Shown here: in pieces, positions 27,409 to 37,200 of the stretch
How the letters are laid out: each line of letters opens with the position of its first letter
How positions within the stretch are numbered: position 1 is the stretch's first letter
Origin: CBDDEI01 sp965226775
Lineage (GTDB): Bacteria > Chloroflexota > Dehalococcoidia > SHYD01
Direction: 5' to 3'
Length of the DNA stretch: 64,000 nt
NCBI GenBank assembly: GCA_965226775.1
Contig: CBDDEI010000002.1
Coordinates: 930,001-994,000, forward strand
The notes under the pieces: model-generated
Database searches by the model: none
What the model saw: only the letters and a program-made list of their open reading frames with translations
What the model was told of the DNA's origin: nothing
Program-made: the position numbers and the translations under genes

Positions 27409-28860
27409 ATGAATAACATCGCCCACCAGACCGAGCCCAGCGCCAACAACGCTTTGGGCGGGATGCTTCAGAAGATGCTTCCCCGCAGCAGCGTCCGGTC
27501 TGAGAACACCCAAGCCATTGTCGGGCATCCTGGCCTCACGCCCCGATGTATCCTCATCACCGCTTCCGGCTCCGCGCGAGTGGTGGTGAAGCGGAGTACC
27601 TGCCTGCCGCCACCGCCGTAGGCCGAGGCGAAGTCGCGCCTCGGGCTAAACGGCGGCCACCAGCCAATCTATCGAGGTGTCATTGCCCTCCGGCACCCGG
27701 AGGGGGTCGGAGCCGCCGCCGACCTTCAGGCCGCCCTCAACGACGCCAGCCTGTCCTACTGCGTCTTCACGGGGGAGCCCGGCCGGGAAAGTCGCTTCCC
27801 TGAATCCAGACTGGCTGGACGGTTCCGTTGAGACCTGGCAGACCTGGTTCGCCTGTCGTCGGTTCCCCAGCGCGCCGTGGACGCTCGCGCCACCGCATTG
27901 CAAGAGGGGATTGACGGTGCGGCAAGCACTTGGACCTTGGACAAGAGCCACCAGGGCATCACCGCGGCGATGGCGGACATATTGGGAATGACCAACTCCC
28001 CCAGACCCGCATCGCATGGCCTGTAAAGGCCATCATCGCCAACGACTTCTGGTGTTTCACGAGCGGATTGCGGGGATGCATCCCGGTCGCCCCTGCTTGG
28101 TGTGCGGCCCCGCGGTGCCTTCAAGGAGTGAAACGCTGGCCGCGTGGGCCGACATTTTGAAGAAACTATTGGCCCATTTTGGCATTGCGAAAGACATTCT
28201 GGGGCAACTTCCGTCTGCGACGCGAAACTGGTTCTGCCATGGCTGAGGGACACCGCCGAGAAGGTCGACGCCACTCGGCGTGAACAACGCCCACGACCTG
28301 CAAGGCTTGCATTTTCCAGCGGCTCATCGCCGACCGCAAGTACCTAGCCACTTTCTACACCCTGCCCGCATCGGCGGCTCTCCTGGCCCGGCTGGCCGTG
28401 TCGTCACCAGATGGACGGCGTGGACTGGGGCGACGCCGAGGCCATTGGTAAGCTGCGGGTTGGTGACTTCGCCTGCGGCAAGGCGCGCTGCTTTCGGCGG
28501 TGTACGGCAAATAGCCTCCCGCCACGAGCGGGCCGGGAGGCGAAGGCCGCATTGCATTGTGCGATGATAGAGGAGCGTCCTGTACGGCTGCGACAGTGAT
28601 GGGCCCTCCGCCATTCATATCACCGGTTCAACGTCGAGCCGACGTTGGCTTCGGAAAGTCCCGTCTTACACAATGCCCTTACGGAGCTGGAATACGGCAG
28701 GTGAACCATGGCTCCGCTGACTATGTGCTCCTGCTTCATGCGACGCTGCTTCGAAGAACACTAGCGGCCAGGGCCCTGCGCATCAGCGCGGTCCAGGAGA
28801 CGGCGCCCGCGTTCCGAATGACCGACGGCGGTATGACATAGTCTTGGCCCGCTCCTGCGG
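27409..28860 (+). pseudogene. decayed N-6 DNA methylase-type gene (N-terminal and SAM-binding part)
   Basis: Read across shifting frames, the plus strand encodes successive protein-like blocks: NNALGGMLQKMLPRSSVRSE, then EAEYLPAA, LNDASLSYCVFTGEP, SHQGITAAMADILGMTN, LAAWADILKK, LIADRKYLATFYTLPASAAL, and IGKLRVGDFACG, followed one frame away by ALLSAVY-like sequence. DFACG(TG)ALLS is motif I of N-6 adenine methylases. At least ten frame changes and stops interrupt it, and the catalytic NPPF motif is not found. Clearly a dead gene, probably from a restriction/defence locus. Confidence 0.7.
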
Positions 28861-29690
28861 GATTTCGCGAATCAATGAACTCAACCACGATAACGCTTGA
28901 ACTTACTCACATAACTCTGGCATTCGCTGCATGATGCACTGAAATTCGGCCGACTCGGATCAGCGAGTTGAACTCCAGCATCACTGGCAAGCTGTCGTTG
29001 CGCTCTTTGCGGACGCGCCAAGCTAAGCTAAGCCCGGTGGTTTTCAGTGCATAGCCTTGGTCTATGGCGTCCGCTGGCTGTTGACGGCTTATCGGTCTTG
29101 GAAGCGCGCTTCTCGACAAACGCTGAATTGAACGGGTGCACTCTTCCGACGATCCTGAGTAATTGCGGCGTTAAAGGCATCGCCGTCGATCGAATATGTT
29201 CCTTTTCGCCTCAGACTCAGTCTGGGAGTCTGAACATCTGCCCGCGTTGCTCTAACTGTCCGAGACGTAAAGCATGATAGGCAGAGGCCTCTTTCGAGCG
29301 ATCTTTTTACAATGGCTCGCACGGACAGTCCTCTAGACATCGAGGTGATGGCGCGTGCGCCATGCTGGGTCTTTCATTTTCATGCTGCCAATGCCCTTCT
29401 CCAACGCTTCGTGACCGTTTCACCCACTAAGAATGAATCGTCAGGATACAGCACCGCCATTTGTAAACTCCAGAGTTAGAGATACGCCTGTCCGACATTG
29501 TTGGCCCAACAGCCTATCAGGTCGGTTTTCACAATATGGCTTCCCTGGAGTCCTTACGTGCCCTTGACCGTCCGTCGGGGCTGGGTTGACCAGTCCTTGA
29601 CGACTCTCAACGTCTTGACTCTGTCGGGAAGCCGCCTTTATCAGGTCGAGATCCTGAGAAGGCAATAGTGGAACCATTGAGAAAATGCTT
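28861..29690. other. unassigned stretch inside the decayed locus
   Basis: No continuous frame on either strand and no recognisable protein block. Short minus-strand frames at 28907-29119 and 29089-29340 have no family resemblance I can name. It may be the worn-out middle of the same locus or an inserted fragment. Confidence 0.4.
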
Positions 29691-30290
29691 CAGCGGATAG
29701 TCTGTAAGGATTGACAACTGCTCCGTGAGGCTCGGAATGGAAGCAAAGGCTGCGGTGAGCTTTGGGCCGAAGCTGCCGAGTCCCTGGAACCACGTAAACC
29801 CCGACTTACCTCGTTGCGCGCTTCCGCAAGATAACAGAGTATCCCGCGCTTACCTGCATTGGCCGAACAGGAAGCATTGCGAGAGTGTGGCCCAATCGCG
29901 ATTTTCGAATAGCTCGACAATTTGATGGGAAACTCCACCCGTCTATGCCTCATTGGTGGCGACTCTCGCATGCAATCTGATCGAAGGCTGGTTGACCTGT
30001 CCGCTCTGCCAAATCCCGTGGCCTGTGGCTCGACTTCCGTGCCCGGAGCGACGAGCAAGCTGTACACTGCCGAGGTCATCTTCGAGGAGTTCCGCCAGGG
30101 AGTTGCAGCCGGCCGTACTTGGCCGACGCCGACCCCAACCGCGCCCTGCTTGACCGCCGCGTTGTCTGTGACCTCCTAGGCTTTGACGAGGACGTGTACC
30201 AGTCGGTAAGCGACGGCTGGCGGCGAAGTGCTGCGTCGGAGCCGTCGGTGCATGGAGGGGTTCGGCCAAAGGGCGCTCTGGTTATCTAGA
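29691..30290 (+). pseudogene. decayed C-terminal part of the methylase-type locus
   Basis: Frame-shifting plus-strand coding is still visible: LWAEAAESLEPRKPRLTSLR, RLPALAEQEALRECGPIAIF, SKLYTAEVIFEEFR, and RALLDRRVVCDLLGFDEDVY near the end. These look like the helical C-terminus of a large enzyme. Whether it is the same gene as 27409-28860 or its neighbour in the old locus cannot be decided. Confidence 0.55.
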
Positions 30291-30378
30291 TACGGGTTTG
30301 CAGAGTAGCCAGCCCAAGCCCTAGGCTCTAGTCGGCTCCAGCTGGAGACTCACAGGCGTCGGCCACCATGCGCGTTTG

Positions 30379-31191
30379 TCACCTACCCTTCTTCACTACG
30401 GCTGCTAGGCCGAATATTACGGTTGCTATCAGGGCCATGGCGGGGCCGGAGGGGAGGTCGGCGTAGAAGGAGAAGTAGAGGCCGGCTACCGCCGAGATTG
30501 CGCCGATGAGCGCCCCGAGGACCATGACTCCCACGAACCGCCTTGCCAGTAGGTACGCGGTGGCTGCGGGGGTGATGAGCATCGCCATGACGAGGACGAT
30601 TCCGGCGGCCTGGATGCCGATGACGACGACGAGGGCGAGCAGGGCGAGGAGCACGTACTCGATGGGGGCCGTCCTGATCCCGACAACCGCGGCTCCCACC
30701 GGGTCGAAGGTGGTGTAGACGAGCTGCCGGTGAAAGGCGTAAAGCCCTACCATCACCACCACCGTGAGCGCTAGCGAGATAATGACGTCTGTTTGTGAGA
30801 CGCCGAGCACCTGCCCAAGCAGCAGGTCTTCAATGTTGACGGTGACGTTGGTGGCTTTCGAAAGCATCACAAGGCCCAGGGCGAACATGCCTGCAAAGAT
30901 GATGCCAATGGACGTGTCCTCGCTGATGCCGGTACGCCGGCTGACGGAGCCCATCAGCAGGGCGATGAGGATACCGGCTGGCACGGCGGCGAAGAATGGG
31001 CTGATTCCCAACATGAACGCAATCACCATCCCGGGCAGTACGGAGTGGGCAAGGGCGTCGCCCATGAAGGCGCGCCCGCGCGTGATGACATAGGCGCCGA
31101 GGATGGGGCACATCACTCCGACGAGCACGGAGACGATGAGCGCCCGCACCATAAAGCTGTATTGGAATGGCCCGATGATGTAGTCGATCAT
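30379..31191 (-). CDS. znuB: zinc/manganese ABC transporter permease
   Basis: About eight hydrophobic segments and the ABC-3 family pattern (GRAFMGDALAHSVLPG; IQAAGIVLVMAMLITPAATA). 270 residues from the ATG at 31191, which overlaps the znuC stop by one base (TAATG); the longer frame to 31323 encodes arginine-rich shadow sequence inside znuC. It forms the membrane channel of the uptake system. Zinc is inferred from the His-rich binding protein and the Fur-type regulator; manganese or iron cannot be excluded. Confidence 0.92.
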   Translation of the reverse strand: MIDYIIGPFQYSFMVRALIVSVLVGVMCPILGAYVITRGRAFMGDALAHSVLPGMVIAFMLGISPFFAAVPAGILIALLMGSVSRRTGISEDTSIGIIFAGMFALGLVMLSKATNVTVNIEDLLLGQVLGVSQTDVIISLALTVVVMVGLYAFHRQLVYTTFDPVGAAVVGIRTAPIEYVLLALLALVVVIGIQAAGIVLVMAMLITPAATAYLLARRFVGVMVLGALIGAISAVAGLYFSFYADLPSGPAMALIATVIFGLAAVVKKGR

Positions 31192-31946
31192 TACGTGTGC
31201 TCCCCTTGGCCGTGGTGATTGGGGGCAAACTCGATCCCGTGCGAGCCGTACAGCTCCTCGAGCACTGTGGGGGTGAACACCTCGTCGGGCGGGCCGTACG
31301 CGCACACGTGGTGGTTGATGCACAGGACCTCGTCGAAGCGCTTGGCCAGGTTCGTGAGGTCGTGGGTTGCGAGGAGCACGATCTTAGCCTCGTCGCGCAG
31401 GGACTGGAGGACCTCCACGATGCCCTCCTGTGCGCCCACGTCTACGCCGCTGAACGCCTCGTCCAGCAGAATGACGCTGGCTTCTTGCGCCAAGGCACGG
31501 GCTATGAAGACCCGCTGGCGCTGGCCGCCGGAGAGCTCCGTAACCAGGGCCGAGCGCTGCTCCCACAAATTGACCCGCTCCAGGCAGACTTGTACCATCT
31601 CCCGGTCTTGCTTGCTGGGTTGCCGGAACCACGCGATGTTGCGGCCTCGCCCCATCGTCACCACGTCCAGCACGGTGGCCGGAAAGACCCAATTGATGCT
31701 ATCGCGTTGGGGGACGTACGCCAGTGCGCCTCTTTGGGCCGCCGCGCCGCGCAGGCTTACCTTGCCCTCAGTGCTGGCGAGGAGCCCAGCAATGGCTTCG
31801 AACAGCGTGCTCTTGCCCGCGCCGTTTGGGCCCAAGACGCCCATCAGGGTACCCGGACCAACCTCGAAGGAGACGTTGCTCAGTGCAGTGTGCCCGCCGC
31901 GCACGACGGTTAAGTTCTCGACGGTGATGCCCGTTTCAGAAGCCAT
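31191..31946 (-). CDS. znuC: zinc/manganese ABC transporter ATP-binding protein
   Basis: ATPase of the metal-uptake transporter: Walker A GPNGAGKST near 39-47, signature LSGGQRQRV, Walker B VILLDEAF and the H-loop LLATHDL. The ATG at 31946 has AGGAG 9 nt upstream; a GTG at 31952 would leave only 3 nt of spacing, so the ATG is preferred (251 residues). Translationally coupled to znuB. Confidence 0.93.
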   Translation of the reverse strand: MASETGITVENLTVVRGGHTALSNVSFEVGPGTLMGVLGPNGAGKSTLFEAIAGLLASTEGKVSLRGAAAQRGALAYVPQRDSINWVFPATVLDVVTMGRGRNIAWFRQPSKQDREMVQVCLERVNLWEQRSALVTELSGGQRQRVFIARALAQEASVILLDEAFSGVDVGAQEGIVEVLQSLRDEAKIVLLATHDLTNLAKRFDEVLCINHHVCAYGPPDEVFTPTVLEELYGSHGIEFAPNHHGQGEHT

Positions 31947-32071
31947 CGTCACTAACTCCTATCCTCCAGCGTCATTCTGACGCACCCTAATTCTACCAGT
32001 TTGCTGACCGGCGGCCCTATCCTGCTGTAGTTGATGAACCAGCTTGAACCACCGGAGCAGGAACGGCGCCC

Positions 32072-33320
32072 TCACTTTAGGGCCTCGACGATACGCGCAA
32101 CGTTCGTCCGCAGCATATCGATATAAGTCTCCGCGCCGCTGCCCTCAGTGCCGAGGGAGCCTGAGTAGAGCCGGACGAGCTTCGCGCCGGCTTCCGTTGC
32201 CAGGGCGTTGGCCAGACGCTCGCTCACGGTCGTCTCGCCGAACACCGCCGGTACGCCGTACTCCTCGACCCCATCGGACAGTTCCGCTAGGTCCACCGCC
32301 GATGGCTCGGCCTCGGTGGTGGTCGATAGAATTACCCCCGCGACCTCGAACCCGTAGAGGTTCGCGAAGTACCCGAGGCTATCGTGGGAAGTCACGAGCA
32401 GCCGGCGGTGCTCCGGCACCATGCCGACCTGCTCCTCCGTCCAAGCGTGCAACTCGTCGAGCCGAGCGTTGTAGGCAGCGGCGTTGGCGTTATAGGCGTC
32501 GCCGCGCTCCGGATCGAGGGCCGACAGGCGTGCGGATATGTCGTTGACCGCGAGCTTCACGCGGAGTGGGTCGAACCAGAAGTGGGGGTCGTTGAAGCCG
32601 TGGCCGTGGTCGGCGTGCTCATCCTCGCCGGAAGCGGTGAGTGTCTCGATAGCCTCTATCGCGTCGCTGGCCTCCATGCGCCCCTCTTCGACGTCGTTGA
32701 CTATAGCGAGCACCATGCCAGGCAGCTCCTCCGCATCTCCGTGGTCCTCTTCATCCCCGTGCTCTTTATCCCCGTGAGCCCTCAGCTTTGTCGCCATCGG
32801 CACCTTCGAGCAGCTCTTTGATCTCTTCCAGGGCAGCCTCCGGGCCGATCTCGCCCTCCTCCACCTCATGGACGACGTGGTTGAGCTCTTCCAGGATTGC
32901 GACCTCGCCAGCATGGAGCGCGGCGAACTCTATGGGATCTACGATCTCGCCCAGTTCCACGATGGTCGAGGGGTCTCGAGCGGCGTTCTGCAGAAGCTTT
33001 TTGAGCCAAGACTCTTCTAGGCCCAGCCCGATGCTCAGCACGAGGTCAGCGTCGGCTATTTTGGTAATACCCCGCGCGCCCGGCCGGAATGCGTGGGGGT
33101 CGGATCCCACCGGCACCAGGCTAAAGACCTCCACGTGGTCCCCGCCGATGTTCTCGACCCAGTCTGCCACGAGGTTGGTCGTGGTGACTACGCGGAGAGC
33201 ATGGGGCCTGGACGCAGCGTCCTGTGTGGGCGAACATGCGGCCAAGGCACAGAGCAAAGTGAGCACCAAAAGCGCGGTCTTCCCTAGCTTCCATGCGACT
33301 TTACTGGTACTCAGTATCAA
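32072..33320 (-). CDS. znuA: zinc ABC transporter substrate-binding lipoprotein (frameshifted)
   Basis: Two overlapping frames make one ZnuA-type protein. The N-terminal part has a lipobox (LAAC, C29) and VVTTTNLVADWVENIGG. The C-terminal part has NDPHFWFDP, VTSHDSLGYFANLYG and VPAVFGETTVS. The frames meet in a His/Asp-rich loop at about 32778-32780, where one extra G in a GGG run explains the break. The loop is very long and holds two similar acidic helices (VEEGEIGPEAALEEIKEL and VEEGRMEASDAIEAIETL). The start is TTG at 33320; the ribosome-binding site is distant. Active only if the indel is a sequence error. Confidence 0.85.
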
Positions 33321-33394
33321 CTTGGCTTATTTTCCTCTCTCCTCGTAGTTTTGCCGGATTGGTCAAAGTTGTGGTGCGGCTGTAGATCTGTTAT

Positions 33395-33409
33395 TGAAAT
33401 TGAGTCTCA
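33395..33409. promoter_or_regulatory. candidate Zur/Fur operator upstream of znuA
   Basis: TGAAATTGAGTCTCA matches 10 of 14 fixed positions of the 7-1-7 Zur/Fur-type pattern TGATAATNATTATCA. It lies 75 bp upstream of znuA, between it and the fur-type gene. Confidence 0.45.
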
Positions 33410-33451
33410 TTAACGGGGAAGACTTATGTGCTCGGTAGTCTATGGAGTCCC

Positions 33452-33886
33452 TTAGCTATCTTCGTCCCTAATGCACTGGTTACAGGTGATGTAGAGTTCG
33501 ATGCGGTGGCCGACAATCTCGCCGGGGATGTCGTCGCCGATGGCCCGCATCAGGCGCTCTATCGTGGCGGCGCGGAACTCGCCGACGTTCCCGCACTTAA
33601 CGCAGACCGTGTGGTGATGGTGCTCAATGCGAGACATGCTGTACTTGGGGGCGCCGTCCATGAGGTTCAGCTTGCATATAACGCCGACCTCCATGAGGAG
33701 CTTGATCGTCCGGAAGATGGTCGCCCTGCCCACCCACGGCAGTTCATTGCCAATCTCCTCGGCGGTAAAGCCCTCCTGCTTCCCTTCCAGGATCTGGATG
33801 ATAGCGAGTCTGGGGGCCGTGGACCGGTAGCCCCGGTCTTCCAGGATGGCTGTGATGTTTAGGCGGGGCGTCTGTATTGTCGTCAT
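33452..33886 (-). CDS. Fur-family metalloregulator (probably Zur)
   Basis: A 144-residue Fur-type repressor: winged-helix N-terminus (RGYRSTAPRLAIIQIL; WVGRATIFRTIKLL), the metal-binding EHHHHTVCVKCG and a second Cys pair in CNQC. Directly upstream of znuA on the same strand, which favours zinc. The ATG at 33886 (MTTIQT) directly abuts a palindromic operator; a TTG at 33901 would be 5 codons longer and inside the operator. Confidence 0.9.
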   Translation of the reverse strand: MTTIQTPRLNITAILEDRGYRSTAPRLAIIQILEGKQEGFTAEEIGNELPWVGRATIFRTIKLLMEVGVICKLNLMDGAPKYSMSRIEHHHHTVCVKCGNVGEFRAATIERLMRAIGDDIPGEIVGHRIELYITCNQCIRDEDS

Positions 33887-33900
33887 GATATTATGTATCA
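33886..33900. promoter_or_regulatory. candidate Zur/Fur operator at the regulator's start codon
   Basis: TGATATTATGTATCA is an imperfect palindrome with a perfect 5-bp arm pair (TGATA/TATCA) matching 11 of 14 fixed positions of the 7-1-7 Zur/Fur pattern. It touches the start codon of the Fur-family gene, suggesting autoregulation. Confidence 0.55.
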
Positions 33901-34257
33901 ATAATGCTCTTCATATAACCAGGCGGAATGCCTGGGTTGCCTCATTCTATTAGGCCCCTCGCAGCCTGTCAACTCCTGTACTCATTTACGCATATGAGAT
34001 AGTGGAGATGGGACTAAGTCCTGATGATGAGACAAGCTCCAACCCGTCCTCGGAGAGGTCGTGGAACTCCTCGGTAGTAGTGTGCTGTGCCCGCTTGATG
34101 AGTCTGACGCCAAGGTCGCGGCATGCGGGCTGGAAAGTAGCCTTGTCTCTAGTCGTTTACGGTACGGGCACCCCGTTCTGGAGACGCAAAAGGAGAGGGC
34201 CACCAGGCCCCCTCCTTACTCAACGCTCGTCTGCTCGCCTACTGGCCGTGCCCTATC

Positions 34258-37200
34258 TCAGTGGCACCAGAACACGTAGGTATCGCTCCACGGCAGCGGT
34301 GTGCCGTCGCCCTGAATCCGCGGGCGTACTCGCCAGTAGAAGTAATTGCCGAGTTCTAGCGGGTAGGCAGCCGGTATCATGTAGCTGTTGGGTGGGCTGC
34401 TCACTCCGCCATGGACGTACTCATTGTACAAGAAGGCATTCGGCCCAAACGTGTGGTCCTTGCTTACCTGCACCTCGTAGTAGAACACGCCAGGATTGGA
34501 GTTCGCCCAGATCAACGTCGGTGTGCGCGTGGTCACTTGCTCGAACATCTCCGGCGCTATCCGGCTGATGGTACTGCTGCTGGCAGGGGGTGTCTTGAAG
34601 CTACTTGTGGACCAAGCGCTCCAATCGGCCTCTGTGGGGTTGGTAAGTACCGTGGCAGTGCGCACCCTCCAGACGTAGGTCATGTCTGGCAACATCACGT
34701 AGTTGGGATCGGCACTGCCGAAGCTGGGGGCCATGACCTGGTACTGTGCGGCCCGTACTTGAGCGCTGTCGCCAATAATCAGGTCGATGCTTATCCCGTC
34801 ATTATTGAAAGGAATCACCTGCACTTGGAACCAGGTGGTGCCCGGGGGTTGCGTCCACTGCAGCAGCGGGCCCATGGACGAGGCATCGCCCCAGGGCGGC
34901 TGGGTTAGAGTTGGGCTGGAGTTCGGGTTCACAACCTGGAACACATAGGTAGCGCTCCACGGCAGCGGTGTGCCGTCGCCCTGAATCCGCGGTCGTACTC
35001 GCCAGTAGTAGAATTCGCCGAGTTCTAGCGGGTAGGCAGCCGGTATCATGTAGCTGTTGGGTGGGCTGCTCGCTCCGCCATGGACGTACTCATTGTACAA
35101 GAAGGCATTCGGCCCAAACGTGTGGTCCTTGCTTACTTGCACCTCGTAGTAGAACACGCTCGTATTGGAGTTCGTCCAGGTCAAGGTCGGCGTGCGTGTG
35201 CTCACTTGCCCGAACATCTCCGGCGCAACCCGGCTAATGGTGCTGGTGCTGGTCGGCGGTGTCCTGAAGTTACTTGTGGCCCAGGCGCTCCAGTCGGCCT
35301 CTGTGGGTCTCGTAAGCACCGAAGTAGTGCGCACCCGCCAGACGTAGGTCATGTCGGGCAGCATCACGTAGTTGGGATCAGCGCTGCCAAAGCGCGGGGC
35401 CATGACCTGGTACTGTGCGGCCCGTACTTGAGCGCTGTCGCCAATAATCAAGTCGATGCCTATCCCATCGTTATTGTAGGGAGCCACCTGCACTTGGAAC
35501 CAGGTAGTGTTTGCGGCCTGCCTCCATTGCAGTAGCGGGCCCATAGACGAGGCATCGCCCCAGGGCGGCTGGGTTAGGGTTGGGCTGGAGTGCGGGTTCA
35601 CAACCTGGAACACATAGGTAGCGCTCCACGGCAGCGGCGTGCCGTCGCCCTGAATCCGCGGCCGTACCCGCCAGTAGTAGATGGTGCCGGCTTCTAGCGG
35701 GAAGGCATCCGGTATCACGTAGCTGTTTAGTGGGCTGCTCACTCCGCCATGGACGTACTCACTGTACAGGAAGGCGTTCGGGCCAAACGTGTGGTCCTTG
35801 CTTACTTGCACCTCATAGTAGAACACGCGTGTATTAGAGTTCGTCCAGGTCAAGGTCGGCGTGCGCGTGCTCACCCGCCCGAACATCTCCGGCGCAACCC
35901 GGCTAATGGTGCTGGTGCTGGTCGGCGGTGTCTTGAAGCTACGCACCGACCAGCCGCACCAGTCAGCCTCCGTCGGATTTGTGGCCACTGAGGTAGTGCG
36001 CACCCGCCAGAAGTAGGTCATATCAGGGAGCAGCACGTAGTTAGGATCGGCGCTGCCGAAGCTGGGGGCCTTGACCTGGTACTGCGCAGCCTGCACCTGA
36101 GCGCGGTCGCCGATAAGCAGGTCTATGCCTATCCCGTCATTATTGAAAGGAATCACCTGCACCTGGAACCAGGTGGTGCCGACGGGCTGGGTCCACTGCA
36201 ACAGCGGGCTCATGGACGAAGCATCGCCCATAGGCGGCTGGGTTAGGCTTTGGCCGGGCTTAGTGACCACTAACAGGACGAACGTGGAGAGGTGGTCGAT
36301 GGTGACCACCAGCCTGCCGTTCACCACTTCCACCGGTAGCAGCTGTACGCCGGATGACGTAACCACGCCAACCGTCAGGTTGTTCAGGTCATTGCCTGCG
36401 GCCGCCACTAGCGGCCTGCTAAGGTAGATTTCAATGGTTACCGGTCGACCCAGGGTGGTGGGAGTTTCCGGAATGATGTCAATGGTCAAGGGCAGCAGGA
36501 TCGTGCCGCACGGTGCTTCCACGCCGCGCAGCGCGGTGTTGCTCACCGACACGGTAATGCCCACTGGAGCGCCCACTGCGCCGGGCTGGAAGTTCACGTA
36601 CACTCCGCCCGGCTGGTTTGCGCCGCCGTGAACGCCCACGGTGTTGCCCTCTGGTACTACTGTCCCGGTCACGGTGGGGCCAGCGACTACCGGGCCGGAG
36701 AACTGCAGTTCAATTGGCGTCAGAGTAGCCATTGGCGTTGGGCTTGGAGTTGTCACAGTGGCAGGGCGCCCACCACCACCACTACCACCACCACCACTAC
36801 CACCGCTGCTGCCACCGCTGCTGCCACCGCTGCTGCCACCGCTGCTGCCACCGCTGCTGCCACCGCTGCTGCCACCGCTGCTGCCACCGCTGCTGCCACC
36901 GCTATTGCCACCGCTATTGCCGCCGCTATTGCCGCCGCTGGAGATGTTAATAGTCACCCTGATCGTGGCGTCGATCATCGGGTTCGTTTCAAGCCTGCCG
37001 ATGTAGTCCCTGCCGCCGTCGTGGACATTCACGTAGACGGAATAAGAGCGCTTGTACACGCGGTCTAGGGGGGCTTTGGTTAACAGCTGGCCGGAAGACG
37101 CAACGATGTCGAAGGACTCCGCCTCGGGGCCGCCCAGGCTGTAGGTCAGACGGTCGTTGTCGCCGTCGGTGGCTGCGACTGGTGCGCCGATGTTCACGCC

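Noticed and set aside
36775..36945. Short regular repeats that could suggest a CRISPR array
   Set aside because: Units are 9-12 bp, contiguous and without spacers; they encode an in-frame Gly/Ser linker.
36628..37068. Long plus-strand frames rich in Ala/Thr, Pro/Leu or His/Cys (three overlapping frames)
   Set aside because: They are read-throughs of the Gly/Ser-coding minisatellite on the other strand; the composition follows the repeat, not a protein.
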